DNA from: Eutreptiella sp. 'Long Island Sound 2002'
Taxonomy: Eukaryota > Euglenozoa > Euglenophyceae > Eutreptiales > Eutreptiaceae
DNA length: 64,000 bases
Assembly (NCBI GenBank): GCA_964036045.1
Contig: OZ038384.1
Span: 47,430,851-47,494,850 of the forward strand
Reading direction: 5' to 3'
In this document: one piece after another, positions 21,461 to 32,859 of the stretch
Layout of the letters: each line of letters opens with the position of its first letter
Position numbering within the stretch: position 1 is the first letter of the stretch
Notes under the pieces: model-generated
Told to the model about the DNA's origin: nothing
Database searches by the model: none
The model's input: only the letters and a program-made list of their open reading frames with translations
Program-made: the position numbers and the translations under genes

Positions 21461-23198
21461 CGGCGTAGTCGGAAGCGTCGGTGCGCAGGACGAACCCTCG
21501 GTCAGGATCCACCAGGTGCAGACCCACTGCGGATAGCAGCGCCTGCTTCATCCCCTCAAAGGCACGGTCGGACTCAGCAGTCCAGACCAGAGCCTTCTTG
21601 GAACCCTTCTTGCTCTCCTCTCGGTTGCCCTTGAGCATGGTCGTCATGGGGGCTGCATACTCGGCATACATCTTGATATACCCCGAGTAGTAATTGCAGA
21701 ACCCCAAGTACGTTTTGGGCTTTTCCCAGTGCTCGATTGCAGCCACCTTGCCAGGTATGGGCTTTCGCTGCCCGTTCCCAACTACGTGGCCAGCGAAGAC
21801 CACCTCGCTTACCGCAATGGTGGCCTTGTCACTGCTGCCCGTGAGTTTGTGCCGAACCAGAAGGTCCAGCACTCTAGTGACGTCCCTCTGATCTGCCTCC
21901 AGTAGCTCCTCGTAGCTCATACTGGGGTCCCCCGACGCGATGATCACGTCGTCCACGAAGGGGTCTGCACAGTCACGCACCAGCTCAAGCAGGTTCTCCA
22001 GCATCCGCTGAAAAGCCGCATTGCCGTTGGTAACGCCCATGGGCATCACCTTCCACTTGAGAGGTCCAAGTGGGGTGCTCATGGCTGTGCAGGCACGGGA
22101 CTCCTTGGCGAGAGGCATCTGATGATAACCATGTTTCAGGTCAATCACCGTGAAGATCCTCCGCCGGTGTTGCTTTTGCAGCATGTCCTCAATGAGGGGC
22201 AGCGTATAGCTGTCATGCTGCGTTTGGGCGTTTAGGCCGCGGTAGTCGACCACGAGCCGCCACTCACCGACCACCTTCTTGGGGACAACGAAGCACGGAG
22301 AGGCCCATTCGGAGTGGCACGGCTCGAGCCAGAAGTCACGGAAGATCTTCTCCATGGCCTCCTTCCTCTCGCCCCTCAGGGCAAACTCCCGGTGCCGATA
22401 CACACGGGGGTCCTGCTTCAGTCGTATCTTGGCCTCACCATACGGTCCACGCACCGGTGGAGGAAACACAGGTTTTCCGCTGAAGAAGGTATCACCATAC
22501 TTCTGCTTCAGCCTGACCCTCAATGCCTGGATCTTGGGGCAATCATCGGACTCTGCCTTGGCTTTTCCGGGCACCTGGACCACTGAGCTTACTTGAGGGG
22601 TAGCGACCCCGCTCGGTTTCGGCTCAGGTGGTCTTCCCAGATGGCCCAAAGGGCCATCTCTGGTCTTGCCCTGGAACAGATCGCCGTAGGTGGGTGGGTT
22701 ACCGCTGATTGGCTCGTCCTGGCTGGACATGTGGTCCGGCACCCTCTGCACGAAGGTGTTCCCTTCATAGGGCCCAGAGACGATCAAGTCCACTTCCCAC
22801 CAGGCTTTGTCCTGGCCCTTGCTCTCACGCCGGCATCCCCAGTCGTGAAGGGGCTGATCCATATACCCCTGAACCAGATCCAACTCCTCTTTTGTGAGGG
22901 GGTCTTCTGATTCTCCGACGTCAACAGGGGAAACCGCAAAGCATTGCCGCCATGGCTCCGCTATGATGCGGTTGACACACACGAAGTCCGTAGTGTCCGC
23001 CTGATCAAGGCCCCTATCCACATAGTGGAATTCCGTTGGCCATCTCTGGGGTGGCATGGGCTGTCCCTTAGCGTCCTGATAGACACGCTCTCCAGCCGGT
23101 AGGACGACCTTGTTTAAGGTCCTGTTGGTCAATGAGACCACCCAATGTCGGGTACTTTCCTCCTCGGTGCATCCCATAGGAACAACCAGCACTGCCAT
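21195..23198 (-). pseudogene. Element 1 reverse transcriptase and RNase H
   Basis: A 667-codon frame with a complete Ty3/Gypsy RT. It shows EWASPCFVVPKK, WRLVVDYRGLN, FTVIDLKHGYHQM (catalytic Asp), GVTNGNAAFQRML and the FVDD active-site box (about 21,944-21,962; Phe in place of the usual Tyr). It then has the RNase H start VLRTDASDYAVGAVL (about 21,455-21,495) and TWTPREKEAYAIVMAL. It ends early through a frameshift in RNase H near 21,240. It converts element RNA to DNA in virus-like particles. The same frame continues from protease upstream through one TGA at 23,244-23,246. Confidence 0.88.
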
Positions 23199-23243
23199 GG
23201 AGCGGTCCTTGTGAATCTTCGCTATCGCTCTTGGAATGTCCCA

Positions 23244-24272
23244 TCAGGGGAAATGGATCCACATCAAACCCTGATGCGGACCCCAGTGCTTCTTCCACGC
23301 AGAGTCCTGGGCGCTCCAGTACTTCTCACAAACCCGAAGATGGGCGGAAGTTCCTGAAGAGAACGCATCCAGGGCCAGATCCGAAGCTCCCAGGTCCGCA
23401 ACCACTCGGCTCGCCACTTCCGGCATTACGCCCCACTCCTGGTTTGCTGGCCCAGTTGGCTCAGTGCCCAGCGCGGCCACTTCGAGCTGATTGCGTTCCG
23501 GGTGGATCCATTGGCATTCCACATGGTGCTCAGGTGACGAAAGCCACGAGAGCTGGTCGTCCTGGTACAGGGTCATTGAAGCCTGGGCCGGGAGAACGCC
23601 GGAGTCCGTCTCCATCATGAAGTCGTACCCAACGCTCATGTCCCAGTCCATCTCGGCCTCGTAGAAGCGACCTTGCGGAAGGATTTCCTTGCCGAGGTCT
23701 GGGCGGCTCAGCTCACGGTGGTTCACGAACTGCAGCCCAATGGCCGCTTCCTTCGTGCCTCCCACCATGTACTGGCCGTTCGCCACCTTCAGCCTGACAG
23801 GTTTCGGACTGTCGGTCAAACACTCTGGCGGAATTAGGCCAGCCTTGACCAAGCTGACCTGAGCTCCCGTGTTGACCAACACGTCGAAGACCTTCTCCAC
23901 TTCCCCGCATAAGGCACGGACCTTAAGATGCAACTGCCGCTCATGCCCCACTCGGCGCACGGCGTGCAAGCTCAGGATCTCCGGCCGTTCCAAAATCTCA
24001 ACAAGCGACTGGTGCAGGTCGTGGACAATGGGCTCAGGCTGCCCATCTGCAGCATCCAGCTGCGGTCCGGGTGATCCACTGATACTCTCAGATAGATCTT
24101 GAAGCACATCGAATACATTCTTGGTCGCGAAGGATGGACGGGTGCAAGGGTTCGTGCCTTCACTTGCCCTCACCCCGCCACCGCGACTGTCGGGTGCCGG
24201 ACCGGGCCTTCCGCCCGCGGCAATCTCTTTGTGCTTTTTGTCTCCCGACTGGGATGGTGTGGCGCTTCCCAC
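23244..24272 (-). pseudogene. Element 1 protease and accessory domain, active-site Asp changed to Asn
   Basis: The retropepsin signature reads VLVNTGAQVSLV (codon for the changed residue at 23,871-23,873), whereas element 2 has VLVDTGA; the Asp is the catalytic residue. It continues VRLKVANGQYMVGGT, typical of gypsy proteases. After about 23,385 comes an accessory domain, ALDAFSSGTSAHLRVC, then W..DSAW..HWG and MWIHFP. It is interrupted by a TGA at 23,244-23,246 and continues WDIPRAIAKIHKDRSMAVLVVP. The layout resembles the 'DLFAS ... W.NPP ... L.VP' module seen with RTs of DIRS-like and some gypsy elements. Confidence 0.8.
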
Positions 24273-24323
24273 GACACCATCCCGCGACCGCTCTAGCTGG
24301 GGCCCTTGACTGCAGGGGCTCCG

Positions 24324-24326
24324 CTA
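24324..24326 (-). promoter_or_regulatory. In-frame UAG between gag and pol (candidate readthrough stop), element 1
   Basis: The nucleocapsid frame ends GAC-GCC-CCC-TAG, and the protease frame follows in the same phase with CGG-AGC-CCC. Element 2 has TAG-AGG-AGC-CCC at the same boundary. This is consistent with suppression of one stop to make Gag-Pol, as in gammaretroviruses, but the mechanism is inferred. Confidence 0.6.
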
Positions 24327-25103
24327 GGGGGCGTCGGTAGTGGTAGTAGGGGTACTCTCCTCCGCGTCAACCTTGTTGACACCCTTCTTCTTTCCCCTAT
24401 TCCTAGGCTTCTTGTCCTTGTCCTTGTTCTTGTTCTCCTTGTTCTTGTTGTCCGACCTGGGGACCCAGTTCCTCTTGATTTCCTGGATCTCCTTGGCCAA
24501 CTCGGTCCCCAGCGACATCAGCTTGGAGAGCTCGTCCTTGTCCATCTCCACTTTGTCTTCCCGGATACCCGCAGGCGCACGCTTCTTCGACCCGTGCGCC
24601 TTCTTGTAGGCCGCCGTGTCGGCCTGGTGGATGGGGCATGTTCGGTGGTCATGGTTGAAGCCTCGCTTCCTCCCATAACACACGAAACAGCCCTGAAGGT
24701 GAGCTCGTATGAACTCCCCAAAGGACAGCGGAAGGTTGCCAATGCGGCGGGGGTTCCTACTCTCCTTCTTCTTCCAACCCGGCTGCAGGGGCTTCCAGCT
24801 TCCCCGGTTGCTCCCCATGCTCAGGTTGTTGGCCACGAAGGCACAAACGGCCATCTCGGCGGGCTCATCGTCGTCGTCATCGTCGACGAGAGCTTCATCG
24901 CCATCGGCTCCCGCTGGGTCCATGGCAGCTTCCCCGCCAGGCCCCTTGCCAACGTAGTTGACGTCACGGTCGCCGGGCCTCAACCCGCGGGTGTGGTGGA
25001 GGTTCCGGTACTCCTTGAGTACCTCCTCTCCAACCCACTCCAGGATCTCGTGGCAGCTCATCCGCGCCGGGATGGCCTGCAGACGGATGGTCTGGCCGCT
25101 CAC
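24324..25103 (-). pseudogene. Element 1 gag: nucleocapsid-like part with variant zinc knuckle
   Basis: The frame carries a zinc knuckle of form CX2CX10HX2C (GCFVCYG ... DHRTC, about 24,640-24,690). It is followed by a basic Lys-rich tail (NKNKENKNKDKDKKPRNRGKKK) that ends at the UAG. Before the knuckle is an NLPLSFGEFIRAHLQG stretch also seen in element 2 (NPPLSFREYRSQH). It binds RNA in the particle by family analogy. A TGA at 25,119-25,124 separates it from the capsid part in the same frame. Confidence 0.75.
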
Positions 25104-25121
25104 GTCACACTCATCAAGGCG

Positions 25122-25730
25122 TCACATCGCGGTCTTCTCGCGATCGCCCGAGACGGTGATGAGGAGAGCGTTCCGCAGGGAGTGCCGTTTGACATCCCGG
25201 GCCACGTTCCTCCTTGCCCAAGCCACCACGTTCGAATGATACTCCTTGGCGAGCATCATCTTGACCGTGTGTTTGGACTTGGCCCTCTTGGCTTCCTCCT
25301 TGGTGACTCTCTTGATCCATGATTCCGGCAGCATGGAGAGCAGGCGAGCCTGCTCGTCACCCTCGTTCCAGTCCTCCAGGTTGCGGCGGAAGAGGGTGTA
25401 TTGCCCCCGGAAGTCCCGCCAATCCCGTAGGCGGATATCCCGTCCATCATGCTGAAGCTTGATGGAATTCCACCAGTTGGCAGCCACCTGCAGAGCGTCC
25501 ACCCGCTCCTGCTCGTTGAGCCACTTCTTGGCTCCCTTGAGGGTCTTGATTTTCCCCTTCTTGGTCGCCACGAAGTAGAGCTCTTGGAGCACTTCCAGCA
25601 GGCGGTATCTGAACCGTTTGAAGACAGATCTCTCCGCATCTGCGGGATTCATGTCTTCAGTGACGGTCACCCCCCAATCGTCCAGCTTCTCCAAGAAGCG
25701 GTCGAGGTTCAGGGGGTTGCCATCGTACAT
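25122..25730 (-). pseudogene. Element 1 gag: capsid-like (retrotransposon gag) domain
   Basis: Matches the retrotransposon-gag core by layout and by direct similarity to element 2. It starts MYDGNPLNLDRFLEKLDDW (element 2: YYDGNPSNLDDFILDWEDF), continues with helices and KKWLNEQERVDALQ, and then RDWRDFRGQYTLFRRNLEDWNE. The TAG between the preceding frame and this one (25,758-25,760) sits where element 2 has a sense codon. This segment packages element RNA in virus-like particles. Confidence 0.78.
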
Positions 25731-25757
25731 GGGGGGCTTGATGTCCTTCAGGTCTTC

Positions 25758-26447
25758 CTACACGGCGGCGTCCGCGGCCTTAGAGACCATGAACGCCGGG
25801 CACGAGGTCGACCGAGGTTCCCATCGGCCTCTCCCACGGACTCCCACGGCCGCCACTTCCATCTCCTCCCCAATATCCGTGTGGCTACGCCGTGGTTCCT
25901 CCATGTACGCTGAACCTAGATGTTCACGCCGTACTCCTTCCATGTATGCCTCCTCATCACGGCGCCGGCAGCTGCGTTCAGCGGCCTCCTGTCGTACACC
26001 ACGCGGCGGGGTAATGCCGAACCCCTCCAGGTCTTCCTCCGCCAACATCCCGACATCCCACTCCACGTCTCCTCCGGGGACCTCATCCCTGAGTCCACCA
26101 TAACGTCTGCCAGCCATTGGGATTGGCTCCGGGGCTGGTGCGGGGCGTCGGGGGCGTACCGGTGTCCGCGGTGGAGCTCGGCGGTTGTGGTACTCCGAAC
26201 TGAGCCACTCATCACGCCAATCCTCACTGCCACTGCCGGGCGGCACGCGCTCGTTGCGGCGGCCCGCGCTGTGGTTAAAGGGGCCGCTGAGAGAGGGGGC
26301 ACTGGCGCTGGGGCGACTCCTGGGGGCTCTGCCGGGGGCGTGGGGTCTGCCTGGACCACGTCCGGGTCCCCAGCCGTCGTCCGACGAGCCAGACTCCAGG
26401 GGTGGGTGGTCGCTGCCGGTGCTCCCACGGCCTTCCAGCACGTCCAA
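25758..26447 (-). pseudogene. Element 1 gag: Arg/Pro/Glu-rich linker
   Basis: This frame is in phase with the capsid, protease and RT frames and directly precedes the capsid part. It is Pro/Arg-rich, then acidic and basic by turns (for example LAEEDLEGFGITPPRG and REEAERSCRRRDEEAYMEG-like). No domain is known. It overlaps the collagen-like frame by about 170 bp, which points to a frameshift. Confidence 0.55.
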
Positions 26448-27555
26448 CCTCTGCTGCAGGCCGCTGATGACCTTGTTCAGCTGCCTGGTCCTTGGCGATG
26501 TCCAGCTCCTTCTGTGCGCGCGCGGCGACCCTGGCGATGCGAGTCATCTCGCCCTTGCCCGTGTCTACCTCGCGCTCGAGGGACTGCACCCTCCTGCGGA
26601 GGTGGACGATCCACCGCCAGGTGGAATCGGCGTCGCCGTTCCCTGGTGGGTCGTCGGGGTCCCCAGGGGGTTCTCCAGGAGGGCCTCTGCCGGGTCCGCC
26701 CAGTCCAGGGGGTCCTCCCCCGCCCGGTGGTCCACCTCCAAGGGGTCCACTTGGTGGGCGTCCTCCAGGGGGTCCTGATGGTCCTCCGCCAGGGGGTCCT
26801 GGTGGGTCTCCGCCGGGTCGCCTCGGTGGGTCCAAGGATGGGGGCTTCTTCGTGTAGTCGAAGTCCATGTCATCATCCTCGTCCATGTCGCCCCACCCGG
26901 GCGTCTCGGTCCCGCACGCGGAAGACTCCGAGCTCCGGTAGGGAGGAGGGAATTCCTCACTCTCACCCTCCGGCGCCATGGGGACGTCTCCGCCTCCTCC
27001 GCCAGCCACTCCTCGGCGATGTCGGCGGCCTCGTTCATCCCCGTCGCTGGCGGTGAAGAAGGGGTCGGAGTCGGGGGGGTGTCCGCCCGCTGGCCTCCGT
27101 GACCTCCCGGGGATCTTCCCCTTACCCTTCCTCCGTTGATGGGCCATGAGGCCACTGCTCCCACTGCTGCCCGTGTCCACCTCCTCCGGATCCAGCGCAA
27201 TCTTGGAGGCGGCGTCCCCTTCGAAAAGCTTTCGAAGGGTCTCCACTCGGGATCCTCCCGGGGAAGTCTCGCGGCGGCTGTGGTCTCGCGGCGGCCATTG
27301 CGGCGGCTGTGGCTGCGGCAGCTCGCCCTTCGGCCTCCTCCCGGGCACGAGCCGCCTCGGCTTCCCGGGCCTGCTGCAGCTGAGCCTTCTCCGCTTCCAG
27401 CGCCGCCAGCTCCGCCTCCATCTTGGCCCTCTCCTCAGCGACCTTCCGTCACGCGGCCTCGATGGCGTACTTCTTGGCGGCGTCCGCCTGGGCCTTGGCC
27501 GTAGCTTTGGCGTGGGCCCTTTCCTCCGCCTCCTTCCTTGCCCTCTCTTGGGCAA
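26275..27555 (-). pseudogene. Element 1 gag: collagen-like Gly-Pro-rich segment
   Basis: At about 26,640-26,840 the - strand encodes a Gly-Pro-Pro-rich stretch (DPPGPPGGGPSGPPGG, GPPGLGGPGRGPPGEPPGDP) resembling a collagen-like or disordered domain. Upstream it is Arg/Ser/Asp-rich. A competing frame (27,421-27,122) encodes an Ala/Glu coiled coil (AELAALEAEKAQLQQAREAE), which suggests the true gag frame switches here through indels. No equivalent Gly-Pro stretch is seen in element 2. Confidence 0.5.
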
Positions 27556-28606
27556 GCGCCTCTTCCAGCGCCTTCACCTCGGCCTCCTTGCAGGCAATGG
27601 CCTCCTGGGTCAGGCGGGCTTCCTCGGCGGCTGCCGCCACCTCACCCGTGATCCGGGCAGTCGCTGCCTCATGGGCGGCCGCAGCCGTGAGACCGGCCGC
27701 GATGGCCGCGACAGTCGAGGCGTGGAAGGCCAAGCCTCTGCCCCACTCTGTAGCCTCCTCCTGGGCAATGCCAACAGCACCCTCCACGTCAGCGTTCCGC
27801 TGCGTGGCCCGTTGCCGGGCAACCCGAAGGTTGCAGGGCACCCCACAGGTGCGCTCGCAGGCGCGTGCCACATCCCTTTGGTGGGGAGCGACGCTGCTGC
27901 TGGAGCTGGCCTGGTCGGCCGGCATCCTCCCGCGGTGGGCCGACTCCACATCGCTGCTGGGGCCTGACTTCCTCAGGAGCAGCGGACGGGGCTTGGCCTT
28001 GGCCTGCTTGGCGACTTCCAGGAAGTCGCCAAGGGTGGTGTGGCCGGGGTGGTGACCACCACTGGCCCGTTTGGGGCTGTGGGCTGGGGTTCCGCCCCTG
28101 GCGCCTTGGGCGGCTTCGGCAGCCAGGGATTCCTGGTACTCCCGCCACTTCTTGTCCTGCTTCCTGTCCCCGGCGGAACGCTTCTCCTTGCCAGGACACG
28201 CACTGCTGCTGCTGCTGGCCTGCAGCGTGCGCGCGTTCCCCAGCTCCGGGAACTCCTTCTCGATCATGTTCCACATGGAGACGTTGATCGAGGCGCCTGA
28301 CGGGTACTCGTTTGGCTTCTCGTCTTCCTCAATCCCGTCAGGGCGCAGCCCTTCTGCCGGGCCTGTCTGGGCGGGTCCAGACCCTCCAGCGCTTGCGGCG
28401 GAAGCGGTATGCATACCCTTCCGCCCGCAGCCATTCCTCCACTGCCCGCAGGCGGTCCTCGCCCATGTCCTAGCAGAGCTCGAAGCTCCAGGGCATGCCG
28501 CCTTCGCACTGGGGATTGCTGTGGCGGTAGTGCTGCCCCCACAGCTACCCACGCAGTAGGCGCGCAGCATTGGGGTCGGGCTGCGGCCACGTCTTGCCCG
28601 CCTCAT
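27449..28606 (-). pseudogene. Element 1 gag: N-terminal region with Ala/Glu coiled coil
   Basis: This 385-codon frame ends in a long Ala/Glu/Lys-rich coiled coil (for example EAEVKALEEALAQERARKEA) at about 27,600-27,450, probably for Gag multimerisation. It includes CERTCGVPCNLRVARQRA, which parallels CERRCRKACNLRSA in element 2 gag. The start at 28,606 is only the first in-frame start; the real one is uncertain. Confidence 0.6.
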
Positions 28607-28953
28607 CCCAATTCACCATCGTTCCCCTCGATGGAGTGGTCCTGGGGTGGTTGTTGAGGTGGGTGATGTAGCACTGGACTGGGAGTGCGGCCGGTGCTGG
28701 TCAGCCGGTGGTTGTGGAGGTGGTTGCTGTAGCTGGGAGTGCGGCCTTGCTGGTCGGCCGAAGGAACTCGTTGATGTCGGAGTTCCGGTCCCTGCTCTTC
28801 CTTCACGGACTCGGCGCTGTCGCTGGGCGGCGTTGCGAGCCGCTGCACTGCGCTGCGAGCTGCGAGCTGCGAGCTGCTGCGCCGCGCTGCTCGCGGTTGG
28901 TGGCCCCGAGTGGCACACGAGGGATGGGTAACCCCGCGGCAGTGAAACGCTTT
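28607..28953 (-). other. Element 1 leader between 5' LTR and gag
   Basis: On the - strand this directly follows the 5' LTR, where a primer-binding site is expected. The sequence after the LTR (AAAGCGTTTCACTGCCGCGG) does not start with TGG, so no tRNA primer is assigned. A short CTGCGAG repeat lies at about 28,850-28,880. Confidence 0.5.
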
Positions 28954-31923
28954 TGACGCGTTCCCGTGGGGGGCCTGGCCACGGGATGCTGCGGTGACAC
29001 GCACAAGCAAGCAGGCAGGTAAAGCACTGCGCTCACAGGGGCATCAATACGCTCGTGTCATGTGACAAAGCGTTTCAGGATCTTTGCCACTCTGCAACGA
29101 GGGAACAAACGTATGTACAGCAACACATCAGGATATGTACACATGGGGTTAAGACTGGACTTGGGTAAGGGCATCACAGGACAATAGACACTCAGTCCCA
29201 ACTCATATCCCAATCCCATGTCCGACCCTCTCAGTGGCTGGCAGGGGCGGGGGCTCAAACACAACCCATGCCCTGCTCAGTCCGGACCCTGAAACCCTGC
29301 CAACAGGGGAGGTGTCCCGCCCAGCCACAGGCGAGATCCTGGAAACCAAGGAGCGCCAACGCCAACTGACAGTCGCTCCCTATGCTCCCTTAACAGCATG
29401 TCCGAAACCCCCTTCTGAGCCAGAGATATGGCCCCGCCATCATCCCCTAGGAGTTGGTAGCTGAAAATGGGCTGTTTCAGCCCAAACTGACATTAGCTCA
29501 AAAATCTCCAAAATTGACCCCTCGTCCGGACCCGCCAGAGGTAGGGACGAGGCAACTGACCCCATGCCCTTTGAGTCCAATCTCGCTGGAGCCCTCACCC
29601 AACCTGGTTCCCTCTGAGGTCCCGGCATCAGGGCACCACGGGTTCGTCAGAGGGGGTCATGATGCCAGAATCACCAAAGTTGGTATCACTCTCATGTGTA
29701 GCTCGTCCGGCCAGGGCAAGGCCAATGGCTCACAGGATAGGAGGCAGGACCTAGGACCCATATCTGATTGCACAACTTGAAATTAGGTCCGGGCTTCTCA
29801 TGGGCATAGAGATATGGGGCCGCCGATTGACCACTCGGCGGGGTGAAATTGGGGTCCCAAAAGGGGGTCATTTTGGCTGCTCAAAATGAGCCAAAATTTG
29901 GGGGTGCTCCCAATAGTATATCTCCACGCCGGCTTGGAGATCGGATCCACCATTCCATACACCATCACCGTGAGTCGAATCAAGACTTCCATGCCCTTGG
30001 CACCTGAAGATCTCCATGCCACTCGGCGTGGTGACAATCCCAATTGGGTCCACAAATGCCAAAATGGCAAAATCGTCCACACTCACTTTGGGCTAGCACC
30101 TTGACGAGGGTTGCTCCGCCTCGCCACCGTGGTGTGCGAGCCATTGGGACCAATGTCCATATCACCCATGTCGTATATGGTACATTGGTCCATGCGTCCG
30201 GCGTGCACAAGAGGGGGGAACATGGTGCACGGCGGGCAAAAAATGTTGAAAATTGCTCAAAATGGCCGAAAATGCGCACACTAATGGTTGGGGCAAATGA
30301 GGCAGATGCCGGACTTGGACCGGAGTGTGCCATAGGATTGGTATCAAGTCATATGCGTCCAACATATCTTTTGGGCGTCGCCCAACCCCTCCGGTTTTGG
30401 GAATGGCAGGGTCGCCAAGTGAGCCCATGATTTGGGATAGTCCCAAATCACCAACATGGCGGCCGGGATATGCCAAGCCCAAGAGGAGTTATTCGCCGGG
30501 TCCAAGATATGTTGGGCACCGAAGTATGTACCCCCATGACATACTTGGGTCATGATGTCAATTGAGCGCAACGTTGAGATACACGGTCGCCACTTGACAT
30601 CATGACGGGCCAAAAACAGCAAAATTGGCGAAGAGACACGCAAAACTGCCTTGAAAAGTGCACAAATATATTATAATATCTTCGGCTTGGATTGAGTAAT
30701 CGACCAATCTTTCTAAACACAATGACTCGACACCAATGACCTTCGACTCCACATATGTGCTCTGCTTGGGGCGCTTTGGAAGGTCGCGTGCGCTGCCTCC
30801 CAAGTGGGCACACGGAAATATAGGATATTGCAAAAAACACACCTTGCTCGCAACGCATCGCTTTGGGAGCGCTCCACAAGCGTTCCTGGACGAAAGGTAG
30901 TCTTGGGAGTGTTGGTTGGGAGTACAATGAAGGGCCTCGTGCGATATGGGGTCCATTGGCGGGTTAGTCTCGGAATGGTGCACCCGCCAAATGGGCACGC
31001 GATGTGACACCCAATATGGCATACAACCCTACCCACGCCTTCTACACTCAACCTAGTGGCCTAGAATCAAACTATGCCTATATTCTAATGTAACTTTGGT
31101 CCCTTAACACGCATGCAAGTGCTTTGGTCGAAAATCGACCTCCTTTCGGAAAGCCGAATTTTAGCATGCACGCAAAATATATTGCCAATATATATATGGA
31201 GATCATATATGCACCATCCGGGGAAGACAAGTGATATGCCCCGGATGTAGAGGCAAGCAAAGAGGGAGAAAACGCTAACTCAACATACTTCTACACGTAC
31301 TTGGACGCCAAGTACATGAAAAAGCGCACTTCTTGGAGAACACTCAAAATATATAACCCTTTGGGCCTATGGTGTTGGGATCCTTTGGCCTCATCCTATG
31401 ACTATGGGGGGCAAAACCTCATACACAGTGCTTATGAGGCACGTTAATTCGTCCTTGGGCGCTTGAACGCTCGTAGCCCTTGTTATTCCACTTGGGGGTT
31501 CAAAGCGCCTTCGGCTGCCCAGATTTTCTGGGAAAAATCTGGGACGCGATCTGTTATATCAAGGAAAAAATTGCGGATCACTCGAAGACTGTTTCAGTCT
31601 TAACTTCAAGAAAGATCGTTCTACAGAATTATCTAATGCAGTCCACAGAACAGGCGACGACAGGCGGCGCGACTCCGGCGATTTCACGACAATTGGAAAT
31701 CACGGTAGAAATCGGGTATTTCACCGATTTCTAACTGCAAATCGACCAAGACAGTAAAATTATGGTAATTCCACATCGACTTAATGGTTAGAAATCGGAT
31801 TCCAGATTTCGCGGGTTAGAGAACAGGGATATCCCGCTGACAGCCGGTGTCAACGGCTTCCGCACGGGTCTGACGGCTCACAGGCCTCCGGGCCATGGGC
31901 CATAGGTTCTGGGTACCGCTTCA
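28954..31923 (-). repeat. Element 1 LTR (5' LTR on - strand)
   Basis: Equal in length to the left LTR and colinear with it. It ends CCGCTTCA at 31,916-31,923, where element X integrase sequence resumes. A chimeric - strand frame (32,312-31,878) reads out of the integrase into this LTR, which marks the insertion point to the base. Confidence 0.92.
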
Positions 31924-32460
31924 ATTACATTGTCATTGTCACTCATGATTTCTTTCGGCACGCCAGTGAAGAACAAGCAGCGTTGCAAAAACAAATCTGC
32001 CGCTGCCTTGGCATCCAGGCCCTGGGCCCTGCAGGGCACCGCAGTCAAATAACCCGTCAGCCTGTCTACAATTACCATACACTGGTCATACACCTGTCCG
32101 GCCGAAGTAACCTCCGGCAGTGATACAAAATCAATGGCAAGCGATGCAAAGGGATACTGGGGGACAGGGAAAAAACGACATTCATCAAAGCGTGCTGGGC
32201 CTGTTTTACACGTTTGACAAACAGGAAATCGCTTAACCAATTCAGTGACCTTTTTCTTCAAAACACTCGGCCGGAAGGTGAAATAAAATTTTGTCCCTAC
32301 CTGGATGGACATACTGATGCATGGCAGTCAGAACATTATCGGTGTCGCAGCTTCCCCTGAAAGAGCGAAAAACCTTCAACGGCCTGACCCTGTGACAATT
32401 TGTCAAAAATGGTGGAAAAATTGCGGTCACTCTGGTATTCGTTGTCCCACCTGCCAAACA
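31924..32460 (-). pseudogene. Element X: integrase zinc finger and N-terminal core half
   Basis: On the - strand: MHQYVHPGRDKILFHL (His pair of the HHCC finger), a frameshift, FPVCQTCKTG (CxxC), and then LAIDFVSLPEV (first catalytic Asp). VIVDRLTGYLTAVP, LFFTGVPKEIMSDND (second catalytic Asp) follow, ending at the element 1 LTR. The Glu half is at 13,005-13,602. This integrase differs clearly in sequence from those of elements 1 and 2 and has no visible chromodomain. Confidence 0.8.
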
Positions 32461-32755
32461 AACATTTAGTGAGTGGCTCCTGAGTCAGCGCTGCAAGCCA
32501 AAACGGGTCCAGCCAACTCTCAGCACAACATAAATTATGGATGATGCGCTCAACGCGCTTCTCGTGATTCAGAGAATCCCCACTGGAGCTCTGCAGTGTG
32601 TCAATGGCTCTGTTGCTTCCGTTCAGGTACGAAGGATGGAACGCGAGTCGAAGGAACCAGTCAGTGACCGGTCGCGTGGACACCAGTCCGACCAGGGTCT
32701 CTGTTTGCACACTTCGGCACAGGATACCCCCCCCCATGGTGAGGGCAGGGATCAT
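32336..32755 (-). pseudogene. Element X: linker before the integrase
   Basis: This - strand frame ends DRNFSTIFDKLSQGQAV, a pattern common just before the integrase HHCC finger in Ty3/Gypsy polyproteins. The upstream 80 residues (FLRLAFHPSYLNG, NLCCAESWLDPFWLAALTQEP) are not recognised. RT and RNase H motifs are absent between this and the dUTPase. Confidence 0.5.
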
Positions 32756-32859
32756 GTGTCATGCCATGACATACACGTATCATGCATATAGGACGCGAGG
32801 CCTGCTCATTTTCCCCTTTGTGACAGCACGTGCACGCACTGTGCGCCGCCACTTGGTTC

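Larger units (their letters stand above)
13603..31923 (-). mobile_element. Element 1: nested Ty3/Gypsy chromovirus with 2,970-bp LTRs
   Basis: Two LTRs of equal length (13,603-16,572 and 28,954-31,923) bound a 12.4-kb internal region coding on the - strand. The order is gag, protease, accessory domain, RT, RNase H, integrase, chromodomain. Element X integrase sequence on both sides shows where it inserted. A clean target duplication is not visible: the left flank ends GGTAATGA and the right begins ATTACATT, a palindromic target. The polypurine tract abuts the left LTR. No obvious TGG primer-binding site follows the right LTR. LTRs differ by several percent by eye in sampled stretches. Stops, frameshifts, a protease Asp-to-Asn change and a deletion in the integrase zinc finger make it inactive. 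Confidence 0.9.

Noticed and set aside
24306-25322. 338-codon + strand Leu/Val-rich ORF
   Set aside because: Antisense of the Gag nucleocapsid frame. The hydrophobic look comes from reversing Lys/Glu/Asp codons.
28900-28953. Primer-binding site of element 1
   Set aside because: The sequence after the 5' LTR does not begin with TGG or pair convincingly with a common tRNA 3' end, so none is called.
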